The position numbers and the translations under genes are program-made. Shown here in pieces: positions 29,051 through 36,759 of a DNA stretch of 49,932 nucleotides. Below the pieces are notes generated by a model. The model saw nothing but the letters and a program-made list of their open reading frames with translations, made no database searches and was not told where the DNA came from. Within the stretch, counting starts at the first letter, position 1, and every line of letters begins with the position of its first letter. The stretch is from NCBI GenBank assembly GCA_947461205.1, contig CANHJG010000025.1:1-49932 (forward strand), in the 5' to 3' direction. This DNA is from Opitutia bacterium (lineage in GTDB: Bacteria > Verrucomicrobiota > Verrucomicrobiia > Opitutales > Opitutaceae).

Positions 29051-30459
29051 GCGGGGGCGGTGGTGGCCGCGACCGCGCGTTCAGTAAGGAAGGGCAAGAC
29101 CACTTCGACGCGGGCGCCGCCGGTGGGCGGGGAGCTGAGTTCGAGGCGGGCGCGGCCGTTGTGCAGGGCGCGGAGGCGCTCTTTGGAATTGGAGAGGCCG
29201 ATGCCTTGTCGCGCGGTGCGGGCATCAGGCGTGGCGAGGCCGACACCATCGTCGGTGACGGACAGGTGCAGGTCGTCGCCCTCGCGGCGGGCGCTGATCG
29301 TGAGCGTGCCGGGCTGGGTGCGGGGCTCGAGGCCATGGCGGATGGCGTTTTCGGCGAGAGGCTGTAAGAGAAACGTGGGGACGAGCGCAGTCGCAGCAGC
29401 GGAATCGATGTCGCGCACGATGCGGAGGCGGTCGCCGAGGCGGGTTTGCTCAATGGCGAGGTAGCGATCGAGGAGCTCGATCTCGCGGGCGAGGGGGACC
29501 TCGTGGTCTTTATTTTCGAGGGAGGCGCGGAGAAGTCCGCCGAGGTCGGAGATGAGTTCGTCGGCGGCGTCGGGATCGCGGTGGACGAGGGTGGAGATGG
29601 CGTGGAGGGTGTTGAACAGAAAGTGTGGTTGAAGCTGGAGACGGAGGGCGTCGAGGCGCGCTTGGTTGAGATGGGCGGTGAGGGCCAGGGCGTCGCGGTC
29701 GCGATCTTGGGCGCGACGATAGTAGGCGAGAGCGTGGGCACCGGCCATCAAGATGAGATACATCGCGAACCCGAAGTTCCCGCGCAAAGAGAGGGGATTC
29801 AGCGGCGCGAAGAAGGTGGAGCCGAAGCCGGTCGCGGGCTGGGGGCCACCGCGAGGGAACGGACCGCGGAATTCTCCGCCGCCGGGAAACGGCCCGCGAA
29901 GGTCACCAGGGCGGGCGTTGGGCAAACGCGGTTCATAGCGGAAATCGAGCGGCCGAGCGTCCTTGGAGTTCGCGTCGAGACTTCCGGGGCCGACGAGGGG
30001 GCTGCGTTCGCGTCCATCGTCAGCATGGCGACGGTGAGGCAAGACTGCACCGGAGGCGTCGCGCGCGAACGGCCGCGGCGGGCGCGGGCCGCTGAGAGCA
30101 TTGGGTCCGCCCGCGTTGGCCTTGAGCGCGGCGCGCGGCGGAGCGAAGACGGCGGCGGTGACGGTCAGAGAAATGACCGTGGAGAGCAGGGCGGCGACGA
30201 AATGGATCGGGACGCTGCGCAGGAGCCGGCCGCGTTCGAGGGGGAAACGGCGGGAGAGCCAGAAAATGATCGGGGTCAGCGCGACCCACGGAATCCAGTT
30301 TACAGCGGAGATACCCAGAGCGTCGGCCCACTCGAAGGGGCTGACCAGCACGAGCAGTGCGGCAAAGGCGAACGTGAGGGTGGCCCAGACGGCGGCCTGA
30401 AGGGCGAAGAGCGCGAGCGGGCGGCGGGCGCGGCTGGGAGGAAAATCGGACACTGACAT
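29047..30459 (-). CDS. LytS/YehU-type sensor histidine kinase
   Basis: A 470-residue membrane kinase. Hydrophobic segments lie at about 14-38, 52-68, 84-107 and 229-247. The His_kinase domain begins near 265 with LRLQLQPHFLFNTLHAISTL, phospho-acceptor H279. The ATPase part has LQPLAENAIRHGLEP (N box), DDGVGL and GIGLSNSKERLRAL. Between the third and fourth membrane segments lies a 120-residue Pro/Gly/Arg-rich stretch (about 108-225, with GDLRGPFPGGG and EFRGPFPRGG). That is unusual for the family and probably a loop of unknown role. It is upstream partner of the LytTR regulator. Confidence 0.93.
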   Translation of the reverse strand: MSVSDFPPSRARRPLALFALQAAVWATLTFAFAALLVLVSPFEWADALGISAVNWIPWVALTPIIFWLSRRFPLERGRLLRSVPIHFVAALLSTVISLTVTAAVFAPPRAALKANAGGPNALSGPRPPRPFARDASGAVLPHRRHADDGRERSPLVGPGSLDANSKDARPLDFRYEPRLPNARPGDLRGPFPGGGEFRGPFPRGGPQPATGFGSTFFAPLNPLSLRGNFGFAMYLILMAGAHALAYYRRAQDRDRDALALTAHLNQARLDALRLQLQPHFLFNTLHAISTLVHRDPDAADELISDLGGLLRASLENKDHEVPLAREIELLDRYLAIEQTRLGDRLRIVRDIDSAAATALVPTFLLQPLAENAIRHGLEPRTQPGTLTISARREGDDLHLSVTDDGVGLATPDARTARQGIGLSNSKERLRALHNGRARLELSSPPTGGARVEVVLPFLTERAVAATTAPA

Positions 30460-30658
30460 CGGAGGGGAAAATGGCGCGGGCGCGAGGGGCGAGGCGCAAG
30501 TGAAGCGCGGGGCAAGGGTGAGGTCGAGGCGGAGATTGAGATGTTGCGGGCCGGAGGGAAGGTGGGAGGGGAGAGCCTGACGCAGCGTCGGCGAAATAGT
30601 TCACGGTTGCCGCGACGTTTTCCCGGCGTTGCTTCGAGGGCAGGGAACTGGGGTCGAA

Positions 30659-30802
30659 TCAAGAATCGATACACGGGCGTTTGCGCGGAGGAGCGACGTC
30701 CGGGTCCGGGGTTTGGGCGGAAGAGGTGGCGGCTGAGACGATGGCAAACGCGACGAACAGCAGGGCTACGCGGAGGGCGAAGGAGGTGAGCACGTCTTTC
30801 AT
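30659..30802 (-). CDS. small secreted peptide, unknown
   Basis: A possible 47-residue protein, MKDVLTSFALRVALLFVA at the start, with a clear signal-peptide shape: Lys/Asp start, hydrophobic core, SAATSSAQ cleavage site near residue 27-29. A short mature part (TPDPDVAPPRKRPCIDS) has one Cys. It lies upstream of the kinase gene on the same strand, 199 bp away. No family is recognised. Small size limits certainty. Confidence 0.4.
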   Translation of the reverse strand: MKDVLTSFALRVALLFVAFAIVSAATSSAQTPDPDVAPPRKRPCIDS

Positions 30803-31337
30803 CGCGCAGATTATTTTTGACCGGTTGAACCCTGAACTGCCGGGAGGGCGTTTCATCTGGGCGCTATCAATAGTGCGGACACGCGATGAGCCGAGGCTTC
30901 TGGGACGAAGGCGGGGAAAAACGCGGTGAGCGCGGGGGCGTGGGCAGTGACGCGTTACAACGCGCCGCGGGCGAGTATTGTTCGGTTAATTTAAGCGCAA
31001 AAAAACCCGAATTCCCATAGGCAGTGTCACGTAATACGTGACACTTTTCCGGGACGTGTTTTTGAGAGGAATGTCACCGAATAATAATTGGCATAGCGCC
31101 GCCTGGATGTGTCGTGGAGTTCGTCCGGCCTTACGCGCCCAGGGAGTCGGAGCCGCGGGGAAGAGGGCGAAGATTTTTCGCGAGGGTCGCCGGAAACGTA
31201 GCGGAGTTTGGAGCGGATCCCGAGGGGCTCAACGAGCCTGCCGACCACGCGCGAGCGGGCTCGCAGGCAATAGGATCCGCCAGGTGCACGCCGCGGTCAG
31301 TGAGCGAGTCGGTAGGTGCGGCTTTTGACCTAATAGG
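30803..31337. other. AT-richer intergenic region without a supported gene
   Basis: 535 bp between the small peptide gene and the amidotransferase. It contains a perfect palindrome (31024-31044), a GCGAGC-GG-GCTCGC stem (31251-31264) and an A-rich stretch (about 30985-31020). Translations in all frames look like non-coding GC-rich DNA. Confidence 0.5.
31024..31044. promoter_or_regulatory. 21-bp perfect inverted repeat
   Basis: GTGTCACGT-AAT-ACGTGACAC, 9-bp perfect arms, followed by TTTTCC. A second TGTCAC half-site lies at about 31069. It could be a regulator operator or a weak terminator; the T-run is short and interrupted, which favours a protein-binding site. No gene on either side is close enough to assign a target. 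Confidence 0.5.
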
Positions 31338-32080
31338 TTACAAGTTTGATTGCGGGGTTGCGGCGGGAGGCGGGCGGACAATGGCAGACGTGGCGCGGAC
31401 GAAGGCGGCGACGAGCGGGGGGCGTTCGCCACGGAGGGCGGCGCGTTCGGGTTGAAAAAGGGTGCCGACGAAGAACGGGTGGGTGGTCACGGGAAGCTCG
31501 GCGGCGCGAACTTCGTTCTGGTCATCGAAGGCGGTGAAGTGGAGTCCGGCGCGCTCGAAGGCGGTGCGGTGTTCAGGGGCCGGGCCGTAATTGCAGCGAT
31601 AGCCTTCCGTCGCGGTGTCCGGCCGTAGGCGGCGTGGAGGAGCGAATCGGGCGCGAGGCGCAGGGTATTGGTCTGCTCGACGAGCGAGCAGGCGAGACGG
31701 GTGACGACGAGGGTGTCGGCGGATGGATTGGTTTCGGCGTGGTCGGCGTGCGCGAGACCGGCGACATTGCGGGCAAATTCGATCAGGGCGTGTTGGAAAC
31801 CGCCGCAGGTGCCGAGGAAGGGGCGGCGGGTTTCGCGGGCGAAGCGGACGGCGGCGAGGGCGCCGGCTTCGTTTTCGTAGGGGCTGGCCGGGACGAGCCA
31901 CACGGCGGAGAACGCGGCGAGGTCGCGCGGGGCGTCGGTGAGATCGCGGGTGGCGATCCATTGCCAGGTGAGACCGGCGGCGGACGGCGTGGCGGCGCGG
32001 GCGAGGCCGAGCGCGAGCGGAATCGCGCGGTGGGCGGGGACGGACGGGTCGGAATCACCTGCGAGGGCGGGTGCGGCCAT
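31338..32080 (-). pseudogene. CTP-synthase-like class I glutamine amidotransferase, frameshifted
   Basis: From ATG 32080 one frame reads [32 protein letters not shown] and [20 protein letters not shown], with the nucleophile Cys at residue 92 in GTCGG, then LLHAAYGR. There it goes out of frame. The conserved continuation [28 protein letters not shown] and THPFFVGTLFQPERAAL is in another minus frame and ends at 31338. One missing base near 31618-31622 (GGCCGGAC, where an extra G would restore the frame) joins the two parts into a full domain. It resembles the GATase half of PyrG without the synthetase. Either a real mutation or a sequencing error in a G/C run. It is last in a minus-strand group with EamA and GNAT. 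Confidence 0.75.
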
Positions 32081-32108
32081 GCGGCGGGCGGAGCAAGCGG
32101 GGCGGAGA

Positions 32109-33017
32109 TCAGCGCGGTGCGGCGGATTTGGCTTTCTGCAGAGTGATGATGACGACGGCGGTAATGATGATGGTGGAGGCGACGAGGGTGCGCGGACCGA
32201 TGGGTTCGTGCAGCAGGAGCCAGCCGAGGAAGACGGCGACGATGGGGTTGACGTACGCGTAGGTGGAGACGCGGGCGGGCGTGCTGTGCTTCATCAGCCA
32301 GACAAAGGTGGAGAAACCGACGAGCGAGCCGATCGCGATGAGATAGACGAAGGCGCCCCAGGCGCGGGCCGGGATGGCGGAGAGATGGAGTGCGGCGAAG
32401 TCGCCGTGGGGGACGGAGACGAGGAGGAGGGCGGCGCCGCCGCCGAGCATCTGGAGGGCGGCGGCAAGCAGGGGATCGGCGCCGTGTTTGGCGTGGCGCG
32501 AGTAGATCGAGCCGATACCCCAACAAACGCAGCCGAGGAGAATCGCGGCGACGCCGCCGAGGTGGAGTCCGCCGTGGGCGGTGTTTTCCCACGGGGCGGC
32601 GAGCCACGTGACGCCGGCGAAACCGAGGAGGAGGGCGGCTAGGGTGTTGGCCCCGGGGCGGGTGCCGCCGGGCCAGGCCCACTCGGTGAGAACGATAAAG
32701 AGCGGGCCGACGCCGATGAGGAGCGCGGTGAGGCCGGAGGGGACATATTGCTCGGCCCAGACAACGGCGCCGTTACCGCCGAGGAGGAGAAAGGTGCCGA
32801 TGACGGCGTTGACGCGCCACTGGGCGGCGGTGGGCCACGCGGCGCCGCGGAGTTTGAGCCAGGTGAAGAGGAGCGCGCCCGCGACGATGAAACGGGCGGC
32901 GGCCATGAGGAACGGCGGCATGGATTCGACGGCGACGCGGATGCCGAGATAAGTGCTGCCCCAAATCACATAGATCGCGGCGAACGCGAGGACGAGGGCG
33001 GTGCGGGAAGGAGACAC
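32109..33017 (-). CDS. EamA-family permease (drug/metabolite transporter)
   Basis: A 302-residue inner-membrane transporter with ten predicted helices as two EamA repeats. The first repeat has [20 protein letters not shown] near the N-terminus and [18 protein letters not shown]. The second has [19 protein letters not shown] and [20 protein letters not shown], the signature end of the family. It resembles YedA-type exporters of amino acids or metabolites; the substrate is unknown. The start is set at GTG 33017 ([12 protein letters not shown]). A further in-frame GTG at 33107 would add 30 residues of Ser/Pro/Val encoded by a 9-bp tandem repeat. It lies 28 bp upstream of the broken amidotransferase. 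Confidence 0.88.
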   Translation of the reverse strand: MSPSRTALVLAFAAIYVIWGSTYLGIRVAVESMPPFLMAAARFIVAGALLFTWLKLRGAAWPTAAQWRVNAVIGTFLLLGGNGAVVWAEQYVPSGLTALLIGVGPLFIVLTEWAWPGGTRPGANTLAALLLGFAGVTWLAAPWENTAHGGLHLGGVAAILLGCVCWGIGSIYSRHAKHGADPLLAAALQMLGGGAALLLVSVPHGDFAALHLSAIPARAWGAFVYLIAIGSLVGFSTFVWLMKHSTPARVSTYAYVNPIVAVFLGWLLLHEPIGPRTLVASTIIITAVVIITLQKAKSAAPR

Positions 33018-33118
33018 GGAAGACGGGGAAGACGGGGAAGACACGGAAGACACGGGAGACACGGGAGACACGGAAGACGGGGGAGAGACGGAAGACGAGG
33101 GAGACACGGAAGAGAGGG
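33011..33118. repeat. 12-copy 9-bp tandem repeat (GAGACACGG type)
   Basis: Twelve consecutive 9-bp units with consensus RAGACRSGG (for example GAGACACGG, AAGACGGGG, AAGACACGG) run from 33011 to 33118. A degenerate GA-rich tail continues to about 33170. Because the unit is three codons long, every frame encodes a tripeptide repeat: Ser/Pro/Val on the minus strand at the EamA N-terminus, and Glu-Asp-Thr/Gly on the plus strand. Confidence 0.9.
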
Positions 33119-33170
33119 TGAGCGTGAGAGACGGAGAGAGTGAGAGACGGAGAGAGGGAGAGAGCGAGGG

Positions 33171-33629
33171 TTACGCAGAGAGTTCTTGATCGTAGATTAC
33201 GGTGTCGATGAGGGGGCCGTCGGGGTCGGTGGCGCCGGTGTCGAGGACGATAGGCGTACGCCCGTGGGTGCGTGCGGCGGTTTCGGCGGACGGCAGGAGG
33301 GTGAAGCCGAGGCGGCGGCCGCGGTGGGAGCGGAGGACGAGAAGTTTTTGGAGTTCGCAGCGGTGGCGGGCGTTGGGTTTTTGCGCGAACTCGAGTTGGA
33401 CGCTGCCGACGATGCGGGCGGTGTCGTCACGGGCGACGAGGAGCAGGCGCGGGCCGGCGGCGACGGGCGCGACGAAGCCAGACCAGTAGGCGGAGAGCCC
33501 GGCGTCGGTGAGCGGGCGGAGGAAGCCCACGGAGGCGCCGCTCTCGACGGCGTCGCGGAGGAGGGCGGAGAGCGCGGCGAGGTCGGTGGGTGGGGGTGCG
33601 GAGGTGAGGGTGGAGAGAGCGGGGGACAT
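33171..33629 (-). CDS. GNAT N-acetyltransferase, apparently internally deleted
   Basis: A 152-residue GNAT protein. The N-terminal half (DLAALSALLRDAVESGASVG; LLLVARDDTARIVGSVQLEF) and the acetyl-CoA loop motif QKLLVLRSHRGRRLGFTLL (R/Q-x-x-G-x-G/A like) are present. After IVLDT the usual segment with A-x-x-L-Y-x-x-L-G-Y is absent, and the protein jumps to DPDGPLIDTVIYDQELSA, which looks like the ordinary family end (...D-x-T-x-x-Y-x-K-x-L). About 25 residues seem to be missing without loss of frame. Activity is doubtful. It precedes the EamA gene. Confidence 0.75.
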   Translation of the reverse strand: MSPALSTLTSAPPPTDLAALSALLRDAVESGASVGFLRPLTDAGLSAYWSGFVAPVAAGPRLLLVARDDTARIVGSVQLEFAQKPNARHRCELQKLLVLRSHRGRRLGFTLLPSAETAARTHGRTPIVLDTGATDPDGPLIDTVIYDQELSA

Positions 33630-33757
33630 ATTTCTAGAGAGAGGAATTTGAACCAGAGAGATCGGGAAGCGTGGATTGCGCCATGCTGGGCCGCGCGGTG
33701 TTCTTTGGGCCTCCGTGCACCGTGGTTTAGTCTGAATGGTGGAGGATGGTTTTAAAA

Positions 33758-33792
33758 CGGCGGTTGGGAAACCGCCGCTCCGTTCGGAACGG
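33758..33792. repeat. paired palindromes
   Basis: CGGCGGTT-GGGA-AACCGCCG (33758-33777, perfect 8-bp stem with GGGA loop) then CCGTT-CGG-AACGG (33780-33792). The first stem follows the G-G-R-A loop design of the elements at 8431, 20706 and 27402. It lies between the GNAT and MocR genes, downstream of the MocR stop on the minus strand. Confidence 0.55.
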
Positions 33793-33821
33793 TGCGGCCG
33801 GGGTGCGGCCGCGATCCCGGG

Positions 33822-35258
33822 TCAGAGTTGTTTTTGGGCGAGATCGCCCAGGGTTTTCAGGGCGGCGGCGACGGGGTCGTTCCACGGGAGTCCGCAGTTC
33901 ATGCGTAGGCAGTTTTTGTAACGGTCCTTCACCGAGAAGAGCGCGCCCGGGGCGGTGGTGATGCGGTGTTTCAGCGCCTCGTGGTAGAGTCGCAGGGTGT
34001 CGACGCCGGGGGGTAGTTCGATCCAGAGCACGAAGCCGCCTTCGGGCCGGCTGAGGCGGGTGCCTTCCGGGAAGTGGCGGAGGATGGCCTGGGCGAAGAG
34101 GTGGAGCTGGTAGTGATACGCGCGGCGGATGGAGCGGAGGTGGTGGTCGTAGCCGCCGTTGCGAAGGAAATCGGAGACGGTTTTTTGGAGGACGACGGGC
34201 GTGCCTAGTGTATTCGTAAACTTGAGACGGCGGACGCGTTCGAGGTAGCGGCCCGGGGCGCACCAGCCCACACGGAGGGACGGGGCGAGGGTTTTGCCGA
34301 AGCTGCTGCAGAGCAGGACGCGGCCGTCGGTGTCCCAGGCCTTGAGGGGTTTGGGGCGGCGCTCGCCGAAATGGAGGTCGCCGTAGATGTCGTCCTCGAT
34401 GGCGGGGACGTCGAACTCGGCGAGGATTTGGGCGAGTTTTTCCTTGTGCTCGTCGGGCATGCAGGAGCCGAGGGGATTGGAGTAGCTGGGCATGACCAGA
34501 AGGGCCTTTACCGGGTGGTGGGCGAGGGCGTCGCGGGTGGCGTCGAGGCAGATGCCGGTGCGGGAGCCGGTGGGGATTTCGACGACCTTGAGGTTGAGGG
34601 CCTGGAGGGTTTCGAGAAAACCGAAGTAGGCGGGGGTTTCGACGGCGACGGTGTCGCCGGGTTGGGTGACGGCGCGGAGGGAGAGGTTGAGGGCTTCGGT
34701 GCAGCCGATGGTGACGACGAGTTCGTCGTGGGCAAGGGGGCAGCCGGCTTGGAGGGAGCGGCGGGCGATCTCGCGGTTGAGGGGGTCGTAGGCCCCGTTT
34801 ATCGCGTAGCGGCCGAGGAGGGCGGGGTCGTTGCGGCCGACGGCGGCGAGGGTGCGGGCGAGTTTCTTGGTGGGGAAGAGGGAGGGGTGGGGGCAGGCGG
34901 CGCCGAAGGGGACGTAGGTGGGGTCGGAGGCGAGGGTGAGGACCTCGGCGGTGAGGTCGTTGACGCTGACGTGGCTGGCCTTGGCCATGGGCTTGGCCAT
35001 GCGCGGCTCCGGCGCGGCGCTGGGCAGGCGGGCGCGGACGTAGTAACCGGACTGGGGGCGGGCTTCGACGAGGCCGCGGTTTTCGAGGAGCGTGTAGGCC
35101 TGGAGGACGGTGGAGATGCTGACGTCGCGCTGGAGGGCCATGCGGCGGATGGAGGGGAGCCGGTGGCCGGGGCGCAGGGTGCCCTGGTCAATGAGGTGCT
35201 CGAGCGAGCGCGCGAGTTCGACGTAGAGCGGCGCGGGGGCGGTGAGCGTTTGGATCAT
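33822..35258 (-). CDS. MocR-type GntR/aminotransferase transcription regulator
   Basis: A 478-residue fusion of a GntR winged helix (about 10-76: YVELARSLEHLIDQGTLRPG; LPSIRRMALQRDVSISTVLQ) to a fold-type-I aminotransferase-like domain (about 105-478). PLP binding is visible: Lys322 in SSFGKTLAPSLRVGW, Asp in AIEDDIYGDLHFGERR, NPLGS, and the C-terminal RMNCGL Arg. Such regulators (PdxR, TauR, GabR, EhuR) sense PLP or amino acid adducts and usually control a divergent gene. Here no enzyme or transporter gene is directly divergent; the EamA exporter downstream is a possible target. ATG at 35258 gives the usual N-terminus, a 39-codon upstream extension is rejected. Confidence 0.9.
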   Translation of the reverse strand: MIQTLTAPAPLYVELARSLEHLIDQGTLRPGHRLPSIRRMALQRDVSISTVLQAYTLLENRGLVEARPQSGYYVRARLPSAAPEPRMAKPMAKASHVSVNDLTAEVLTLASDPTYVPFGAACPHPSLFPTKKLARTLAAVGRNDPALLGRYAINGAYDPLNREIARRSLQAGCPLAHDELVVTIGCTEALNLSLRAVTQPGDTVAVETPAYFGFLETLQALNLKVVEIPTGSRTGICLDATRDALAHHPVKALLVMPSYSNPLGSCMPDEHKEKLAQILAEFDVPAIEDDIYGDLHFGERRPKPLKAWDTDGRVLLCSSFGKTLAPSLRVGWCAPGRYLERVRRLKFTNTLGTPVVLQKTVSDFLRNGGYDHHLRSIRRAYHYQLHLFAQAILRHFPEGTRLSRPEGGFVLWIELPPGVDTLRLYHEALKHRITTAPGALFSVKDRYKNCLRMNCGLPWNDPVAAALKTLGDLAQKQL

Positions 35259-35542
35259 GATCGGAAGGCCGGCGGGAGAGCGGGCAGCGGGGAGGTGGAC
35301 GGTGAAATGGGCGCCGAGTGTAGGGGAAAGCTTGGGAACGGGGGAGGCGTAGCGGGTCGGATTTGCGACCAGCACAGTTGGGGTGATGAATTGAGTGTGA
35401 CCATGACAATTTGGGCGGGCGCAAAGGACTAAGGCCCAGGGTAGAGGTTTGTCGGGCTGGCGGGCGCGGGGCGCGCCGGAAGACGCGGTGCGGCGGGGCG
35501 GGGCGTTGACAGCGGAGGCGGAGTGCGGCGTCGTGCGGGGCG

Positions 35543-36115
35543 ATGAACGAAGCCGAGGAGTTTTCGCGGTTGGTGGGGGCGGTGCTCGGGCGGTTTTTGG
35601 CGCAGAACGGCCGCGCGGGGACGACGGAGGCGTGGGGCCGCGCCGCGGGGGCGCGGCTGTGGGCGGTGGTGGCGGAGCGGGGACTGCCGCCGGCGCTGGC
35701 GGCGGGCGAGTGCGGGACGCCGGGGGGGATGAGCGAGGCGGAGGTTGCGCCGCTGGTGGCGCGGGTGCTGGGCGCGGAGTGCGACGAGTGGCTCGCGACC
35801 GCGGTGAAACAGGTGGTGAAGGCGTGTCTTTATCCGGAGTTCACGGTGTGCCGGGAGTCGTTTCGCGAAGTGGGGAAAGACGGCGGATGTAAGCGGCAGG
35901 AGCTGGCGCGGGTGCGCGGGCGGGTGAGCGGAACGCACTGTGTGGATTGCCCGCACTGGGTGGCGCTCGCGCCGGAGCGGCACGGGGAAATGCTGGCGCG
36001 GGCGTGGCGGGTGGGCGGCGCAGTGGCGCTGGCGGAAAACCGCGGGGTATTCCTGCCGGAGGATTTTCGCGCCCTGCGGCAATGGCTGCACGCGCGGGCC
36101 CGGGTGGCGCGGTAG
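35543..36115 (+). CDS. hypothetical Cys-containing protein
   Basis: A 190-residue protein I do not recognise. It has an Ala/Gly-rich helical N-terminal half (MNEAEEFSRLVGAVLGRFLA). A cysteine cluster C-x12-C-x16-C-x2-C (about 115-147: CLYPEFTVCRESF; GGCKRQE; GTHCVDCPHW) could bind metal or an Fe-S cluster. It ends with GVFLPEDFRALRQWLHAR. It is convergent with the V4R operon (27 bp between stops), so it may or may not belong to it. Confidence 0.65.
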   Translation: MNEAEEFSRLVGAVLGRFLAQNGRAGTTEAWGRAAGARLWAVVAERGLPPALAAGECGTPGGMSEAEVAPLVARVLGAECDEWLATAVKQVVKACLYPEFTVCRESFREVGKDGGCKRQELARVRGRVSGTHCVDCPHWVALAPERHGEMLARAWRVGGAVALAENRGVFLPEDFRALRQWLHARARVAR

Positions 36116-36142
36116 GTGCCCGCGCGGATTTTTCGGCCGGTG

Positions 36143-36748
36143 TTAAGACGCGATGGTGAGCAGGCGGGCGCCGAGCGGGGCGATGAGTCCGGCAAGGCGC
36201 CGGTCGTGGGCCCCGGTGGGCGGCGTGGTCACGTAGGCGAACAGGCCGGCGAAATTTCCGGCCGTGAGGAGTTTTTCGGCGGCGAGCCAGCGGGCAAAAT
36301 CGAGGAGGTCGTCGTGGGGAAAGGCTGCGGCGTCCCAGGCGAGGGCGAAGCGGTCCGCGAGGGCGAGGGCGGCGCCGAAGAGGCGGACGTCGCCGACAGG
36401 CACGAGGAGCGTGATGGTGGCGAGGCGGTTGTCGGGGCGGAGGAGGCGGGCGAGGGCGGCACGAAGGGCCAGAGCGGATACGGGGTAACCGGGCGCGAGA
36501 AGAATGGGCGCGGGTAGGGCGTCGGTCGGGTGGGCCAGCGTGCCGAGGTCGACCTCGCCGAGCAGACCGGCGAGGCCGGGGTAGTTGGCGGGGGTTTCGA
36601 GATTGAGCCCGTAGCCGAGCGCGGGGTGCGGCGCGCACTCCACGAGGAGGTCGCCGGCGAGGGTCCGGCCCGCGGGCGTGCGGAGAAAGGCGGGCAGCGA
36701 CGGATCGGTGAAGAAGAGGCAGGTGATTTTGGGCGGAGCGAGGGACAT
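36143..36748 (-). CDS. hypothetical protein, last gene of the V4R/response-regulator operon
   Basis: A 201-residue soluble protein with no family I recognise. It starts MSLAPPKITCLFFTDPSL and contains ALGYGLNLETPANYPGLAGL and APGYPVSALALRAALARLL, and its composition is natural (Ala/Leu/Asp). It may be an alpha/beta sensor-like or partner protein. It begins 11 bp after the V4R gene upstream on the same strand, so it is likely cotranscribed. Confidence 0.7.
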   Translation of the reverse strand: MSLAPPKITCLFFTDPSLPAFLRTPAGRTLAGDLLVECAPHPALGYGLNLETPANYPGLAGLLGEVDLGTLAHPTDALPAPILLAPGYPVSALALRAALARLLRPDNRLATITLLVPVGDVRLFGAALALADRFALAWDAAAFPHDDLLDFARWLAAEKLLTAGNFAGLFAYVTTPPTGAHDRRLAGLIAPLGARLLTIAS

Positions 36749-36759
36749 GGCGGGCGGGC

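Noticed and set aside
31338-32080. Programmed frameshift in the amidotransferase
   Set aside because: No slippery heptamer of the usual type is seen at the junction; a single-base loss explains it.
33011-33118. Possible CRISPR array
   Set aside because: Repeat unit is 9 bp with no spacers; it is a simple tandem repeat.
33001-33189. Plus-strand acidic peptide of Glu-Asp-Thr repeats
   Set aside because: A by-product of the 9-bp tandem repeat; no flanking coding sequence or ribosome binding site.
34371-35432. 353-codon Gly/Val/Asp-rich plus-strand frame
   Set aside because: Antisense of the MocR gene, with repetitive composition and no motif.
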